NCBI RefSeq assembly: GCF_021347895.1
Contig: NC_067127.1
Span: forward strand, 39,008,916 to 39,072,915
Origin: Acanthochromis polyacanthus
Lineage: Eukaryota > Chordata > Actinopteri > Pomacentridae
Direction of reading: 5' to 3'
DNA length: 64,000 nucleotides
The position numbers and the translations under genes were made by a program. Positions 1 through 12,034 of this stretch are shown piece after piece (the first letter of the stretch is position 1; each line of letters begins with the position of its first letter). Under the pieces are notes generated by a model. That model was given only the letters and a program-made list of their open reading frames with translations, was not told the origin of the DNA and did not search any database.

Positions 1-129
1 GTTTACAGCAAAAGGTTTTCCTTTCATGCAGCTCTCAGATACAGTAATTCATCAAAGTACCGAGATGGAGCTTCAGTTAATGCTGGAGCTACAAAAACCA
101 GAGCTGCACTGGAAAAAAGAATGTTTTAG
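1..129 (+). other. Possible last-exon fragment of an upstream gene
   Basis: Reading frame 1 is open from the window edge to a TAG at 127-129, and an AATAAA lies at about 194-199. The composition is plausible for protein, but 42 open codons are expected by chance fairly often. I recognise no family. It could equally be intergenic sequence. Confidence 0.15.
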
Positions 130-822
130 CTGTAAATATTAATGTAATTTGTTATTTATTCTTGTTAAATCACAGATAATATCTAGTAACATCACAATAA
201 AAATGTCAGACATATAGATTTTCATATTAACCCTTAAAAAAGGCCGAGATTGTAAATAATGTTCACATCAAAAATCATTGTCTTTACAAATTAGAAGCTG
301 ATTGATTAAAAAAAATTACAACCTGTATAAAATGGCAGCAATGATGTCAGGAAAAATATGTTAATATTAACAGTGTAATCCTGTAATATTCAAAAACTGT
401 AAAAACACAAGAAAAAAGCAGAAAAGAAGAGAAGAAGAGAAAGCTGCTCAGAGTCTGGTCTATTATGATCCTGACTAACAGTCATGTCCAGACAAACACA
501 ACTCATCAACGTACAAATGACGTTTTACTGCAACAGATGGAAAATAAAATAGAAATGTGTAGTTACCAATCATTACCACCAGAGGGCGCTGTTACATTTC
601 AGATTTTGTACACATGACAAAACTGCAGCGTCTGTAAATAAGCTGCTTGGAATGAATGACAGAGATGAACAAATAAGTCCACAGTAAATGACACATGATG
701 AATATGTAAAGAAAGAAAAACACTAAAAGAATGAACTGAGCTGTAAAAGAGCAGTTTATGGACTGTTATTGGTGTTCATCCCTCGGATATTTGACTGAGA
801 AAAAACAAGGTGGAATAAAGTC
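130..822. other. AT-rich non-coding stretch
   Basis: No gene or repeat that I can name. It contains a candidate polyadenylation signal near 194 and A/T-rich sequence. It lies downstream of the minus-strand NLR gene, so part of it may be that gene's 3' flank. Confidence 0.4.
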
Positions 823-1458
823 CAATGTGCTTCATTAAACTCTGTCTGGGCTCCAAGGCTTCAGCTGACATGCTTCCAGGACACTTTGTTCTCATCAGCT
901 CAATGTGCTGCAGGTAGAGAAGCTCAACAACTTTGACTGCAGCTGGAAATAGAAAGTCCACTGAAATAGAATCCTGCACCGACACAAACATTCTGAAACT
1001 TCCTGCACACTCTGCAACCTGACATCAACCTCCAACAGATCATGTCAACATTAACTGCACTTCTCCATCATTCAGTGTGGAGCTGCAACACTAAACTATA
1101 CAGTGAGAACAACACACTTTACACTGGTTCCCAGTCCACCTCCCAGTAACACGGTCCATCAGAGTCTCTGCACACCAGCTGCTGCTTCAACATCTGGATC
1201 ATCAGGACTCATGTCACCACCTCAGCACCTGATCCCATCTGCAGAGAGAAGAATAAAGACCAGAGGAGCTGAATGAGTTTGATGAGCAGCTCATCAGGAC
1301 TTCAGACGTGTTCAGAGCAGCAGCTTCATGTTAACGTGTTGGAGTGAACACACTGAGCTCCAAGCTCACACACCTGCACACACTGTCAGCATCAGGTGTG
1401 TTTCTCTGCACATTTCACTGCAGTCCACAGTGGAAACAAACTGCTGACAGTCATCAAG
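823..1458 (-). repeat. NLR 3'-flank block, copy 1 (paralogue of 54,075-54,895)
   Basis: This stretch is nearly identical to 54,075-54,895, starting at the shared words about AATGTGCTTCATTAAACTC. It continues after the gypsy insertion at 7,228-7,322, matching 54,893-54,990. Copy 1 has about 54 bases near 1,100-1,155 that copy 2 lacks, while copy 2 has an 18-bp minisatellite that copy 1 lacks. Position relative to the LRR exons suggests a 3' untranslated or downstream part of a duplicated NLR gene. The open frame at 776-991 on the minus strand is partly preserved in the other copy but shows no recognisable domain. Confidence 0.7.
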
Positions 1459-1468
1459 CTTCATATCA

Positions 1469-1637
1469 TGATATGAGCCTACAGGCCACTGTAGTGTCTA
1501 CGTCATCACGCACTTACGTAAACAGAACTGTGTCTGTTGTTGACTCGCCTGTAACGTACCGAAATGCTGCCCAGTAAAAAGCACTGTTAAGAAGTTAAGA
1601 TGTCTCTTCCTTCATGTATTGATCGCTGTACACGACA
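1469..1637 (+). repeat. 5' LTR of the gypsy element
   Basis: Starts TG and ends CA. From 1,506 onward it matches 7,095-7,227 with only a single-base insertion and a T/C change visible. Its first 37-38 bases are absent from the 3' copy. A short LTR of this size is within the range of Ty3/gypsy elements. Confidence 0.8.
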
Positions 1638-1655
1638 TGGTGTCAGAAGTGGCCG
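1638..1655 (+). promoter_or_regulatory. Candidate primer-binding site
   Basis: The sequence TGGTGTCAGAAGTGG follows directly after the LTR's terminal CA, where the tRNA primer-binding site of an LTR retrotransposon is expected. TGGT complements the universal ACCA tRNA tail. I cannot assign the tRNA. Confidence 0.5.
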
Positions 1656-1679
1656 ACAGGATGCCTGCATAACGGAGCA

Positions 1680-3943
1680 ATGGCAAAGTTTGGATCGCCA
1701 GAGCAGTTTGATTTTTCGAAACCGGCCGAATGGACAATATGGCGCCGCCGCTTCGACCGCTACAGAATAGCCTCGAAGCTTAATAAAGACAGCGGCGAGG
1801 TTCAAGTAAACACACTTCTCTACGCCATGGGAAGAGAGGCAGAAGCCATATATGATTCGTTCGTGTTTAGTGACAGCGAAGATTCAGAAGCAGACGAGGA
1901 CGAAGAAGGTACGGAGAGAACGCGTTCAAAGTTGGACTATAGTAAAGTCATTCAAAAGTTCAGCGACCACTTTGTGCCGAAGCGCAACGTTATTCATGAC
2001 CGCGCATGCTTTTACAAGCGAGTACAGACGCCCAGTGAATCTGTGGAGGCGTTTGTGAGGAGTTTGTACAAACTAGCCCAATACTGTGAGTTTGGAGCCA
2101 TGAAAGACGAACAAATCAGAGACAGAATTGTGATAGGCATATCAGACAGCGATGTGTCTCAGAAACTACAGCTTGAAACTAACCTCACACTCGAGAAAGC
2201 TATTCAAATAGCAAGACAAAGCGAACAGATAAAGCAACAGAACACCACTATGCGCGCAGACTGCACACTAGATGCAATGAAACAAGGCAGGAGAAGGTCC
2301 TATGATAAGAAATGGACTGCGCACAGCCAGCGAGGGAGAGCTGAGGACTGCGAGCCGAGTTCTACAAGCTGCACCCGCTGTAAAAGACAACACGGAAAAA
2401 CTCAGCCCTGCCCAGCAAGAAACAAAAAGTGCAGGAAATGCAACAAAATCGGACATTTTGAGGTAGCTTGTTTTTCAAAGACTCTCAAGGAAGTAACTGC
2501 TGTTCCCTGTGAGCTGGACACTGATGATCAGTTTTTCATTGGAGCAGTGAACAAAGACACTGTTATTGAGCAACAAGGTACGGATGAGGGATGGTTGGTG
2601 AACTTACCTGTGAATGGCAACATGGTAGAGTTCAAAATAGATACAGGAGCCGACATTACAGTCATGACACAGGGTGAAGTTAAGAAGCTACAACACTGCC
2701 CCCGTCTGGTCGCTCAGCATAAGTCACCGCACGTCACAAGCCCAGGAGGAAAGGTACAGTGCACAGGCAAATTCCTGGCCACAAGCTACTACAAAGGACA
2801 AAAGTACAAGTTTTGGATAACTGTTATTACTGGCCCTTATGCACATAACCTGCTTGGTGGGAGTGTAGCCAAGAGAATGGGTCTAGTAAAACGAGTTGAT
2901 GGCATAAACACAGAACTGTTGGAGGATGTTTTCGGGGACATTGGCCTTCTCAAATGTGATCCGGTAAAGATTGAACTTAAAGCCAATGCAGAGCCCTACT
3001 CCTTAACCACACCACGAAGAGTGCCTTTTCCCCTTTTGCCAAAAGTTGAGGCTGAAATAAAACGTATGTTAACACTGGGGATAATCGAAGAGGTCACAGA
3101 GCCCACTGATTGGTGTGCCCCTATGGTACCGGTTGAAAAGATAAACAGAGAAAGAGTTCGGGTGTGTGTTGACCTCAAGTGTCTAAATAATGCAGTCAGA
3201 CGTGAAAGGTACATGCTGCCGACACTGGAGGACATAGCCCCAAAACTAGCGGGAGCAAAAGTGTTCTCCACATTGGATGCATCCTGTGGATTCTGGCAGA
3301 TCCCTTTGGAAGAAAGCAGCAGAAAACTAACTACTTTCATCACACCTATGGGGCGATTCTGCTTCAAGCGTTTACCTTTTGGGATTACGTCCGCCCCTGA
3401 AATTTTCCAAAGACAAATGTCTGAGCTGCTGAGGGGTCACGACGGTGTAGTAGTCGTGATGGACGATGTACTGGTATATGGCACAACAAAAGAAGAACAC
3501 GATAAGCGTCTGAGCAGAGTTTTGAGAACTATCAAAGAAAGCGGACTAAAACTCAACAAGCAGAAGTGTCATTTTGCACCATCAGAAATACAGTACTTTG
3601 GACACATTATCAGCGCTGAGAGAATGAAACCAGACCCCGACAAAGTCAAGGCCATAACCGAAATGCCAAGCCCAACAAACGTGGAAGAGCTCAGGCTGGT
3701 CTTAGGCCTCATCTACTACGTGGGACGGTTTCTCCCAGATCTCTCAACCAAGCTCCATCCAATCACAGACCTGCTCAGGAAGGAGAGCAAGTGGACTTGG
3801 AACTACGCACAAGAGCAAGCGTTCAAAGAAGTGAAGGAGATGCTTGTATCAGCACCAGCGCTTATGTATTACGATCCAAAAAGAGAGACTATCATTAGTG
3901 CGGATGCCAGCAGCTATGGTTTGGGAGCCACTCTGCTACAGGT
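1680..3943 (+). pseudogene. Gypsy gag-pol, first part (Gag, protease, RT, start of RNase H)
   Basis: One long open frame begins 42 bases after the 5' LTR. The N-terminal ~240 residues are Gag-like. Two cysteine-rich knuckles follow, the second fitting CX2CX4HX4C (CRKCNKIGHFEVAC, about residues 255-270). The aspartic protease motif is IDTGAD. The reverse transcriptase shows the conserved LPFGI block and a catalytic box VMDD in place of the usual YxDD. RNase H begins with an SADASS block near the end. The frame is cut by the Tc1 insertion at the TA at 3,943-3,944; the last codons before the stop at 3,980 come from the Tc1 repeat. Coding continues at 5,580. Gag and Pol share one frame, as in many Ty3/gypsy elements. 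Interrupted, so classed as a pseudogene. Confidence 0.88.
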
Positions 3944-3944
3944 A

Positions 3945-5578
<1,634 letters not shown>

Positions 5579-5579
5579 T

Positions 5580-7110
5580 ACACGAGGGCAAGTTAAAGCC
5601 AGTAGCTTTCTGTTCCCGCACTATTACAGACTCTGAGAAAAGATACTCACAAATTGAGAAAGAGTGTTTGGCAGGAGTATGGGCCTGTGAGAGATTTGCA
5701 CGGTATGTACAGGGCATGGACAGTTTCCGATTACAAACAGATCACAAACCACTGGTCCCTTTGATAAACACGTACGATTTAGACAGAGCTCCTCCCAGGT
5801 GCCAAAGACTTCTAATGCGGCTTTTGAGATTTCAGGTGATTGCAGAGCACGTTCCGGGGAAGCAACTAACTGTGGCGGACGCTCTCTCCAGAAACCCGCT
5901 GAGCAACACAAGCGACAGCAGCACTGATGACGAGGTACAAGTTTACTTGCAGTCTGTAGTAACGAACGCACCAGTGTCATCTCAAAAACTTAGAGAAATT
6001 AAAGCAGCCACACAACAGGACGAAGAGTTGGCAAAAGTCATCAGCCTAATACAAAAAGGCTGGCCCCCCAAACAGTCACTGCATCCTTCTCTTCATGGCT
6101 ATTATTCAGCACACTCACAGCTTTCAGAGGCAGACGGACTAGTATTGTATCAGGACAGACTGGTCATTCCTGCAGCTCTCAGGCAAGATGTTCTAAAACG
6201 CATCCATGAGGGACACCAAGGACTAACGAAGTGTCGCACCCGAGCAAGGATGTCAGTGTGGTGGCCACGCATCAGCATGGATATTACTCAGCTTGTTTCT
6301 ACATGCAGATTCTGTATCGAAAATAAACCTTCACTAAGACATGAGGCTCTTCTCACTACTCCCCTACCAGAAGGACCCTGGCAGCGCATTGTGGCCGACC
6401 TATGCGAGTTTGAGAAACAAAACTATCTGATTGTGACTGACTACTATTCCAGAGGCATTGAGATTGGTCACCTGTCAAGCATTTCAAGTAGACAGGTCAT
6501 CAGCAGACTAAAAAGTTTGTTTGTGAGATGGGGAATACCTCTGGAGTTAGTTACCGATAACGGCATGCAATTCACTTCAGACGAGTTCAAGCAGTTTTGT
6601 GCGGAGTATGGATTCTCACACGTAACTTCCAGCCCGCACTTTCCACAAGCAAACGGGGCTGCAGAGCGTGCCATCCAAACAGCAAAACATATCCTGAAAC
6701 AACCAGACCCTCATCTAGCACTAATGTGTTACAGAGCTACTCCAAATACTGCAACTGGTGAGAGCCCAGCAAAGATAATGACAGGGAGACGCATTAGAAC
6801 CACACTGCCAATGCCAGACAACAAAATGCAGTTTGAGCCTGCGAATAAACAAAGCATTCTGCTAAAGGACACTCAAACCAAATCATCTTACAAGTTTTTC
6901 CATGACCGCCATCACTCCGCTCGACCACTTCCCGAGTTACTTCCAGGACAGGACGTCAGAGTAAAGTTGGACGGAGAAAAAGTGTGGAAAACTTCTGCCA
7001 AAGTTCTCAGCAAATGTGATGAACCGCGCTCATATTTGGTGAAGATGGACAATGGGACGGTATCACGCAGGAACAGGAGACATCTCCAACTCGTTCACGC
7101 ACTTACGTAA
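5580..7110 (+). pseudogene. Gypsy pol, second part (RNase H end and integrase)
   Basis: Resumes the frame that stops at the Tc1 insertion. It has the remaining RNase H blocks (including TDHKPL), then the integrase zinc domain (a pair of His near HEGHQG and a CX2C near STCRFC), then the catalytic core with Asp in VADLCEF, Asp in VTDNGMQF and Glu in NGAAERA. The C-terminal segment is basic and ends just where the truncated 3' LTR starts, so the true C-terminus and the polypurine tract are probably lost. No internal stops are seen, so apart from the Tc1 insertion and the 3' deletion this copy was open. Confidence 0.87.
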
Positions 7111-7227
7111 ACAGAACTGTGTCTGTTGTTGACTCGCCTGTAACGTACCGAAAATGCTGCCCAGTAAAAAGCACTGTTAAGAAGTTAAGACGTCTCTTCC
7201 TTCATGTATTGATCGCTGTACACGACA
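7096..7227 (+). repeat. Truncated 3' LTR of the gypsy element
   Basis: Matches 1,507-1,637 of the 5' LTR but lacks its first ~38 bases, and no polypurine tract precedes it. It joins directly to the end of the integrase frame. The simplest reading is a deletion spanning the end of pol, the polypurine tract and the start of U3. It ends in CA, then host sequence CTTCAT resumes. Confidence 0.8.
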
Positions 7228-8122
7228 CTTCATTACTGCACAAACTCTTCACTCATGGATTTACTGCTGCTCCATTTAAACCAACAGTCTCTGAGTGTCC
7301 ATCAACATCTCATCTGCTCTAGAAAAACTCAGAGTCTGGCAGCAAAGGGACAATAAATATGTTCAGATGCTTCTGGAAGCTTCAAAACCTGGAAAAATGC
7401 AAATAGTCCAACAGGAAATATCTAAAATAGAGAGATTTTTAGCAGATTGAAGTCCAGATAAACAGTCATTTATGGTCAAACACTGGAAAAGAACACACTG
7501 ATATTTGTAAAAGTACATCATTGTACAAACAAAAGGATTTACAGTTTGATCCTCTTTTTATGGTTTGTGTGTAAATTGACATTTTTTCTCCTGATTTGAT
7601 TCCAAATTCTGTAGAATTGAACAAAAGGATCCAACATGTAAAATGAGAGGAAATGTTGAGAGAATGACTGAATGTAAAGATGCTGCTGTGAAATAAGAGG
7701 CGCTGGTTTGCAGGCTTCAGTCTCACTGATCTCAGAGCTGTGACAAACATCACACTGATCAGCTGATCACTGTTGGAATGAGACAACAAACAGTGAGATC
7801 AGATCTGATGGACACTTTGATGAAGGAGGACCACTGTCTCTGCACATCTGGAAGGCTGTCAGCTGGAATCAGCTTTACTTCCTCAACACATCAACACAAC
7901 AACAACAGTAGGCTTCACATCCATCAAACACACCATGACAACAAGCTTGTGGCTCCTCTGATTGGCTGACTGCTGTCTCTGTGTTTCTGTCTCCATTCTG
8001 CTCTCACAGCTTCACTGAGAAGCTGCAGGTTTACAGGAGACACTGGATCTTTGCTTCGATACTGACTGTGTTTAGTAGAAAACTGCTGGAAGCAGCAGAG
8101 ACTGATGGAACCTTCTACTGAC

Positions 8123-8296
8123 CTCAGAGTCTTCAGGCTGCAGTCTGGACTCTCCACAAGATCTAACAGATGTTTCACTGATGATTCCTGCAGGTTGTTC
8201 TCACTCAGGTCCAGATGTTCCAGATGGGAGGGGTTGGACTTCAGAGCTGAGACCAGAGAATCACAGCTGATGTCTGACAAACTGCAGTCATCCAGT
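8123..8296 (-). CDS. LRR exon of NLR gene 1 (last recognisable)
   Basis: A 174-bp exon in phase with the other LRR exons: acceptor TTCAG just above 8,296 and donor GAG|GTCAGT at 8,122-8,121. It encodes one ribonuclease-inhibitor-type repeat pair ([16 protein letters not shown], then a [11 protein letters not shown] block and LKTLR). If the donor is not used, the frame reads on for about 66 residues to a stop at 7,924-7,926; that tail has no known domain but is preserved in copy 2. I cannot tell whether the tail is the real C-terminus or intron. Confidence 0.82.
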
Positions 8297-8922
8297 CTGA
8301 ATAAAGAAGAAAAGTTGTGAGTTGAGGAGACAAAGTTCTTGCTTGAAATCATTCAGAGTTTCATCAGGAGTTCAGAGCTGCAGAAATCTGGATTTCTATG
8401 CATCAAGTCAACCTTAAATCTCCTTCAAATCTTCTTTTCATACGTGCAGCTTCATCAATGAGATCTGTTCATTTATTCTACCAGAGGAGAAGCTGCTGGA
8501 CCACAGAGGACAAATACATTTGCTTCCAGGACAGAAAGGTGAAAAGCATCTAAAGGTTGAGCAGCAGATAAAGCCACTGTCTTTACTTCAGTCATCTTAC
8601 AGCTCCAAATGCTGGAAAGGATGAAGGAGAGAGTTTGTGCCACTGGTGAGCTTCCAGTTAAAGTGTTGCAGTGATGTGACACACAACAGGTGCTGACAGG
8701 TGAGGAGAGTTCTTCTACTCACTGACTTCTATCAGCTCAGCACAGAGAACTTTAAGGACACTTTAGCTTTGACTCTGGACTGAGTCTAGACTTTATGACT
8801 CCCTACTACATTTAAAAAGAAAAACTCTGGATGATTCACAGCAGTCATTAAAACTGATGAGAATAAAAGAAACATTCACCCAAAGATGAGAACTTTGAAT
8901 CACTGAAAACATGATGTCTGAC

Positions 8923-9099
8923 CTCAGAGTCTTCAGGATGCAGTCTGGACTCTCCACAAAACCACTCAGATGTTTCACTCCTGAATCCTTCAAGTCTGTG
9001 TTCAAGCTCATGTCCAGATGTTCCAGATGTGAGGGGTTGGACTTCAGAGCTGAGACCAGATAATCACAGCTGATCTCTGACAAACTGCACCACACCAAT
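8923..9099 (-). CDS. LRR exon of NLR gene 1
   Basis: A 177-bp exon, one codon longer than its neighbours because of an extra residue in the [13 protein letters not shown] block. Acceptor ATTCAG above 9,099 and donor GAG|GTCAGA at 8,922-8,921. It has the same phase as the other LRR exons (one base in, two bases out), so any exon can be skipped or duplicated without shifting the frame. It contains [16 protein letters not shown]. Confidence 0.82.
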
Positions 9100-9339
9100 C
9101 TGAATAAAGAATCAAAGATGTGTATAAAATCATTGATGATCCATCAGATGTGTTCAGGTTCTGAATGTGCAGATCAACATTACTTTGTCCTCATCAATCA
9201 GCTTTTCTCTAAAAGCAGCACAGTGACTTTGTCCTTCTCTTATTGTGGATCATCATCATGTCAGCCTTCTACACACATCATCCACATGTCAGCACAACAT
9301 TCATCCACCTATTCATGTCCACACATCAGTAACATCTGC

Positions 9340-9340
<1 letters not shown>

Positions 9341-9371
<31 letters not shown>

Positions 9372-9768
9372 TTAATTTATAATGCACTTTACATTTGAAA
9401 ACCAAATCTCAAAGTGCTACAGATAAAAACGTCAACAATAGAAATACATCAAATTAAGAAAACGCTTTTAAAAACATAAAAGTCTTCAGCTGCTTTTTAA
9501 AAACTTCAAGCGACTGTGGTGCCCTCAGGTGGTTGGGGAGGGCGTTCCTGAAAGTCGCCTGAAGGGCCCTATCTTCCATGGAGTGGAGTTTGGACCTTGG
9601 ACCCTGGGGTTGGTGGCTGTCGGAGGAGCGGAGGTGCCTGGTCGGGTTGTGTTGACTGATCAGATCTTTAAGGTACACTGGTGCACTGCCGTAGACACCG
9701 TGATAGGTCAGGAGACAAATCTTAAATTCAATCCTGAACGTGACTGGGAGCCAATGGAGATGGTAGTG
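9341..9768 (-). mobile_element. L2-type LINE, 3' fragment
   Basis: On the minus strand it reads LHWLPVTFRIEFKICLLTY, a YLKDLISQ block, LRSSD, then ALPNHLRAPQSLEVFKKQL, the C-terminal signature of the L2 reverse-transcriptase protein. The lower-coordinate end is a (TAA)n run at 9,341-9,370, the usual simple-repeat 3' tail. The 5' part is missing, and the protein reading has lost the usual FN/LW block, so it is old. Confidence 0.75.
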
Positions 9769-9769
9769 T

Positions 9770-10850
9770 CTCCAGATACGGACCCGTACCCGCAGCCTGT
9801 GACCTACGGATATGGCACTTTCCCTTACTATAAATATTAATGAGACGGACATGAATATTAATGAGCCGGCTGATGAACGCGCTTTGTGATTGGCTGGTAA
9901 TCCGACGTACATAAATATTAATGAGCCGGTTTGGTAATCCGAGTGATGAAGGCGCTTCCGTGATTCGAGGTGAATCTGCGTGCCGAGCCTGTCATGTCAG
10001 TCATCTGCTGTTCTATTTTCTATCATGCATAATGTCTTATAAATATCATTATCTGACTTTTTCACGGACAGCGATTTGGGAGTTGAAATCAGCACTACTA
10101 TTAAAAATAGCAAAACTTTTTATTCACGTGACCCTGTTCTAATAAAGCACAGACAGCAAACAAAACAAATGGCGGAACGAACAGCCAGCAAACTACAAGT
10201 ATTTTTTTACCTTCAAAAGTAGCGACAGACTATTACATTTTAAGAACCTAAACAAAACCCTGACGTATTTTCTGCGTCTGTCAACACAGACACTGCACGT
10301 CAGTCACTTTAATGTTAGCGGACTCTGTTGAATGGCTAAGTTACATCACCACAAACAAATTTCACAATATCACAGTAAATCGAGTTTGTGTTTTTTTTTA
10401 ATTCATGCCGAATTAAAGAGCTGCTCCTCACCATTCACGAGTGTTTGTTTCATATTCGACATCCTTAACTTCATCTTGTAAATTAGCGTCCGAAATTAAA
10501 TGGGAACATTTGCAATGGAGTTTGTCAGCCGCTTCCACCACTGAACGCAGTAAACTAATTAATAGGAACTGGACTTCAAACAATTTAGACACGGCGTCTA
10601 AAAGCGTAAAAACTGCAATGTCTAAAGTGTGAGAGGAGACGGTGTATTTTTGGTTAAATTATACAATGTTCGCCGTCAAAGTCATTCATATAAACTGCCT
10701 GTAATGTGCAGCAAATAGTAGTTAACCGGCGCCAGCTCTTCAGTGACCTTAACGGGTCCGTACCTCTAGTACCTGTAGCATCAACCTTAATGAAACACTT
10801 CAGAGAAAGGGTTGATGCTACGGGTACGGGTCCGTACCCGTAGCATCAAC
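9770..10850. repeat. Unclassified AT-rich repeat with palindromic edge
   Basis: The left edge carries ACGGACCCGTACCCGCAGC directly against the LINE, and the right edge ends in a related perfect palindrome, which suggests a non-autonomous element of about 1.1 kb with inverted ends. Near the left end the word TAAATATTAATGAG followed by CGG recurs about three times (9,830, 9,852, 9,910). No target duplication was resolved. No coding sequence recognised. Confidence 0.35.
10811..10850. repeat. Perfect 40-bp palindrome
   Basis: Two 19-base arms (GTTGATGCTACGGGTACGG and its complement) around a GT spacer. A partly decayed third copy of one arm lies at about 10,754-10,787. It could fold into a long hairpin or mark two abutting transposon ends. 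Confidence 0.8.
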
Positions 10851-10949
10851 CAATGGAGATTATGGAGGATCGGTGTGATGTGTTGAGATTTGCGCGCCCT
10901 CATGAGGATCCTGGCAGTGCAGTTCTGGATGTACTATAGTATGTGAAGG

Positions 10950-11530
10950 CTCACACAAGATCCAGAAAGGCGAACAACCCAGTGAAAATGAAAGAGAAGG
11001 AGAGCAGGCGTAACAATATAGTGATCCATATGTGTCTGGTGTGTCTGAAAAACTGAGGAGGATTTTCAACAAACACCAGATCCCTGTCTTTTTTTAAGCC
11101 AAATAACACCCTCAGGCAAAGACTGGTCCACCCAAAAGACCCCACACCACACAGCCAGAAGAGCAACCTGGTGTATGCAGTTAAATGCAGCGAGGAATGC
11201 TCAGATCTCTTCATAGGGGAAACCAAACAGCTACGTAACAAGTGCATGGCTCAACACAGGAGAGCCAGTTCCTCAGGACAGGATTCGGCAGTCTTCCTTC
11301 ACCTTAAGGAAGAAGGACACTCGTTTCAGGACACCAATGTTCAGATTTTGGACATGGAGGACAGATGGTTTGAGAGAGGAGTGAAAAAAGCGATCCATGT
11401 CAAAGTAGAGAAGCCATCTCTGAACAGGAGGGGTGGTCTGCAACATCATCTTGTGCCGATTTACAATCAGGTCCTTTCAAAACTCCCCAAAAGAACTACT
11501 CAGCAGACTCATGCTAATGACCACCATTAG
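10950..11530 (+). pseudogene. Penelope-like element fragment with GIY-YIG endonuclease domain
   Basis: The frame from 11,171 to a TAG at 11,528-11,530 reads as the C-terminal GIY-YIG region of Penelope-like retroelements: VYAVKCSEECSDLFIGETK, then AQHRR, HLKEEGHSF, a DRWFERGVKKAIHVK block and NRRGGLQHHL. The canonical GIY tyrosine motif is degraded (LFIGE). Upstream, 10,990-11,165 contains the linker with frameshifts. The reverse-transcriptase body is absent. It lies in an intron of NLR gene 1 on the opposite strand. Confidence 0.75.
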
Positions 11531-11768
11531 CACACGAGGGCTCAGTGATTATTACTGTGACCTGCTGATATGAAGGAACATGATGATGATCAGAGTTAAT
11601 CACAACAAATGACTCCACGTATTCATTTCAACAGCTCAGGTTCCTTTTCCATTTCACAGTTCTGACACAAATATCGACTTTAGAAGGAAAACCGACAGAT
11701 GGAGGAAATCAGCATCAACATGAACCTGAAGCAGGATTTAATTGAACTGTCAACAGCTGTACTCTGAC
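11531..11768. other. Intron sequence, nothing recognised
   Basis: Intron of NLR gene 1 between the first LRR exon and the Penelope fragment. No feature seen. Confidence 0.4.
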
Positions 11769-11942
11769 CTGAGAGACTCCAGTTTACAGTTTGGATCCTT
11801 CAGTCCAGCAGAAAGACTCTTCATTCCTGAATCCTGCAGCTTGTTGTAGCTCATGTCCAGTTGTTTCAGACTGGAGGACGGAGAGCTGAGGACTGAAACT
11901 AGAGCTTCACAACTTCCCCTTGAGAGGTTGCAGAGGCTCAGC
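11769..11942 (-). CDS. First LRR exon of NLR gene 1
   Basis: A 174-bp exon with acceptor TTCCTCAG above 11,942 and donor CAG|GTCAGA at 11,768-11,767. Joined to the NACHT exon it keeps the frame (two bases plus one). It encodes [20 protein letters not shown], then [19 protein letters not shown] and a KLESLR block: an LRR_RI-type repeat pair. The solenoid built from such exons is thought to sense or restrain the NACHT module. No stop or frameshift is present. Confidence 0.88.
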
Positions 11943-12034
11943 CTGAGGAAGAATTAGCAAAGAACACAAACAAAATGTTTCAATCATCATGTACAACAAT
12001 AAACACGATGGAAATAGTTGATGAATCCACCTAC

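Larger units (their letters stand above)
7470..9330 (-). repeat. NLR 3'-region block, copy 1 (paralogue of 61,217-62,275)
   Basis: 7,470-8,296 matches 61,217-62,032 almost base for base, and 9,113-9,330 matches 62,047-62,270. The stretch between them (about 8,300-9,110, including one whole LRR exon) has no counterpart in copy 2. The block contains the last two recognisable LRR exons of NLR gene 1 and their introns. Confidence 0.8.

Noticed and set aside
776..991. 71-codon minus-strand frame shared with 53,989-54,243
   Set aside because: Preserved because the DNA block is a recent duplicate; the two frames end differently, no domain is recognised, and it lies beyond the last NLR exon.
9529..9840. 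103-codon plus-strand frame
   Set aside because: Antisense of the L2-type LINE protein fragment.
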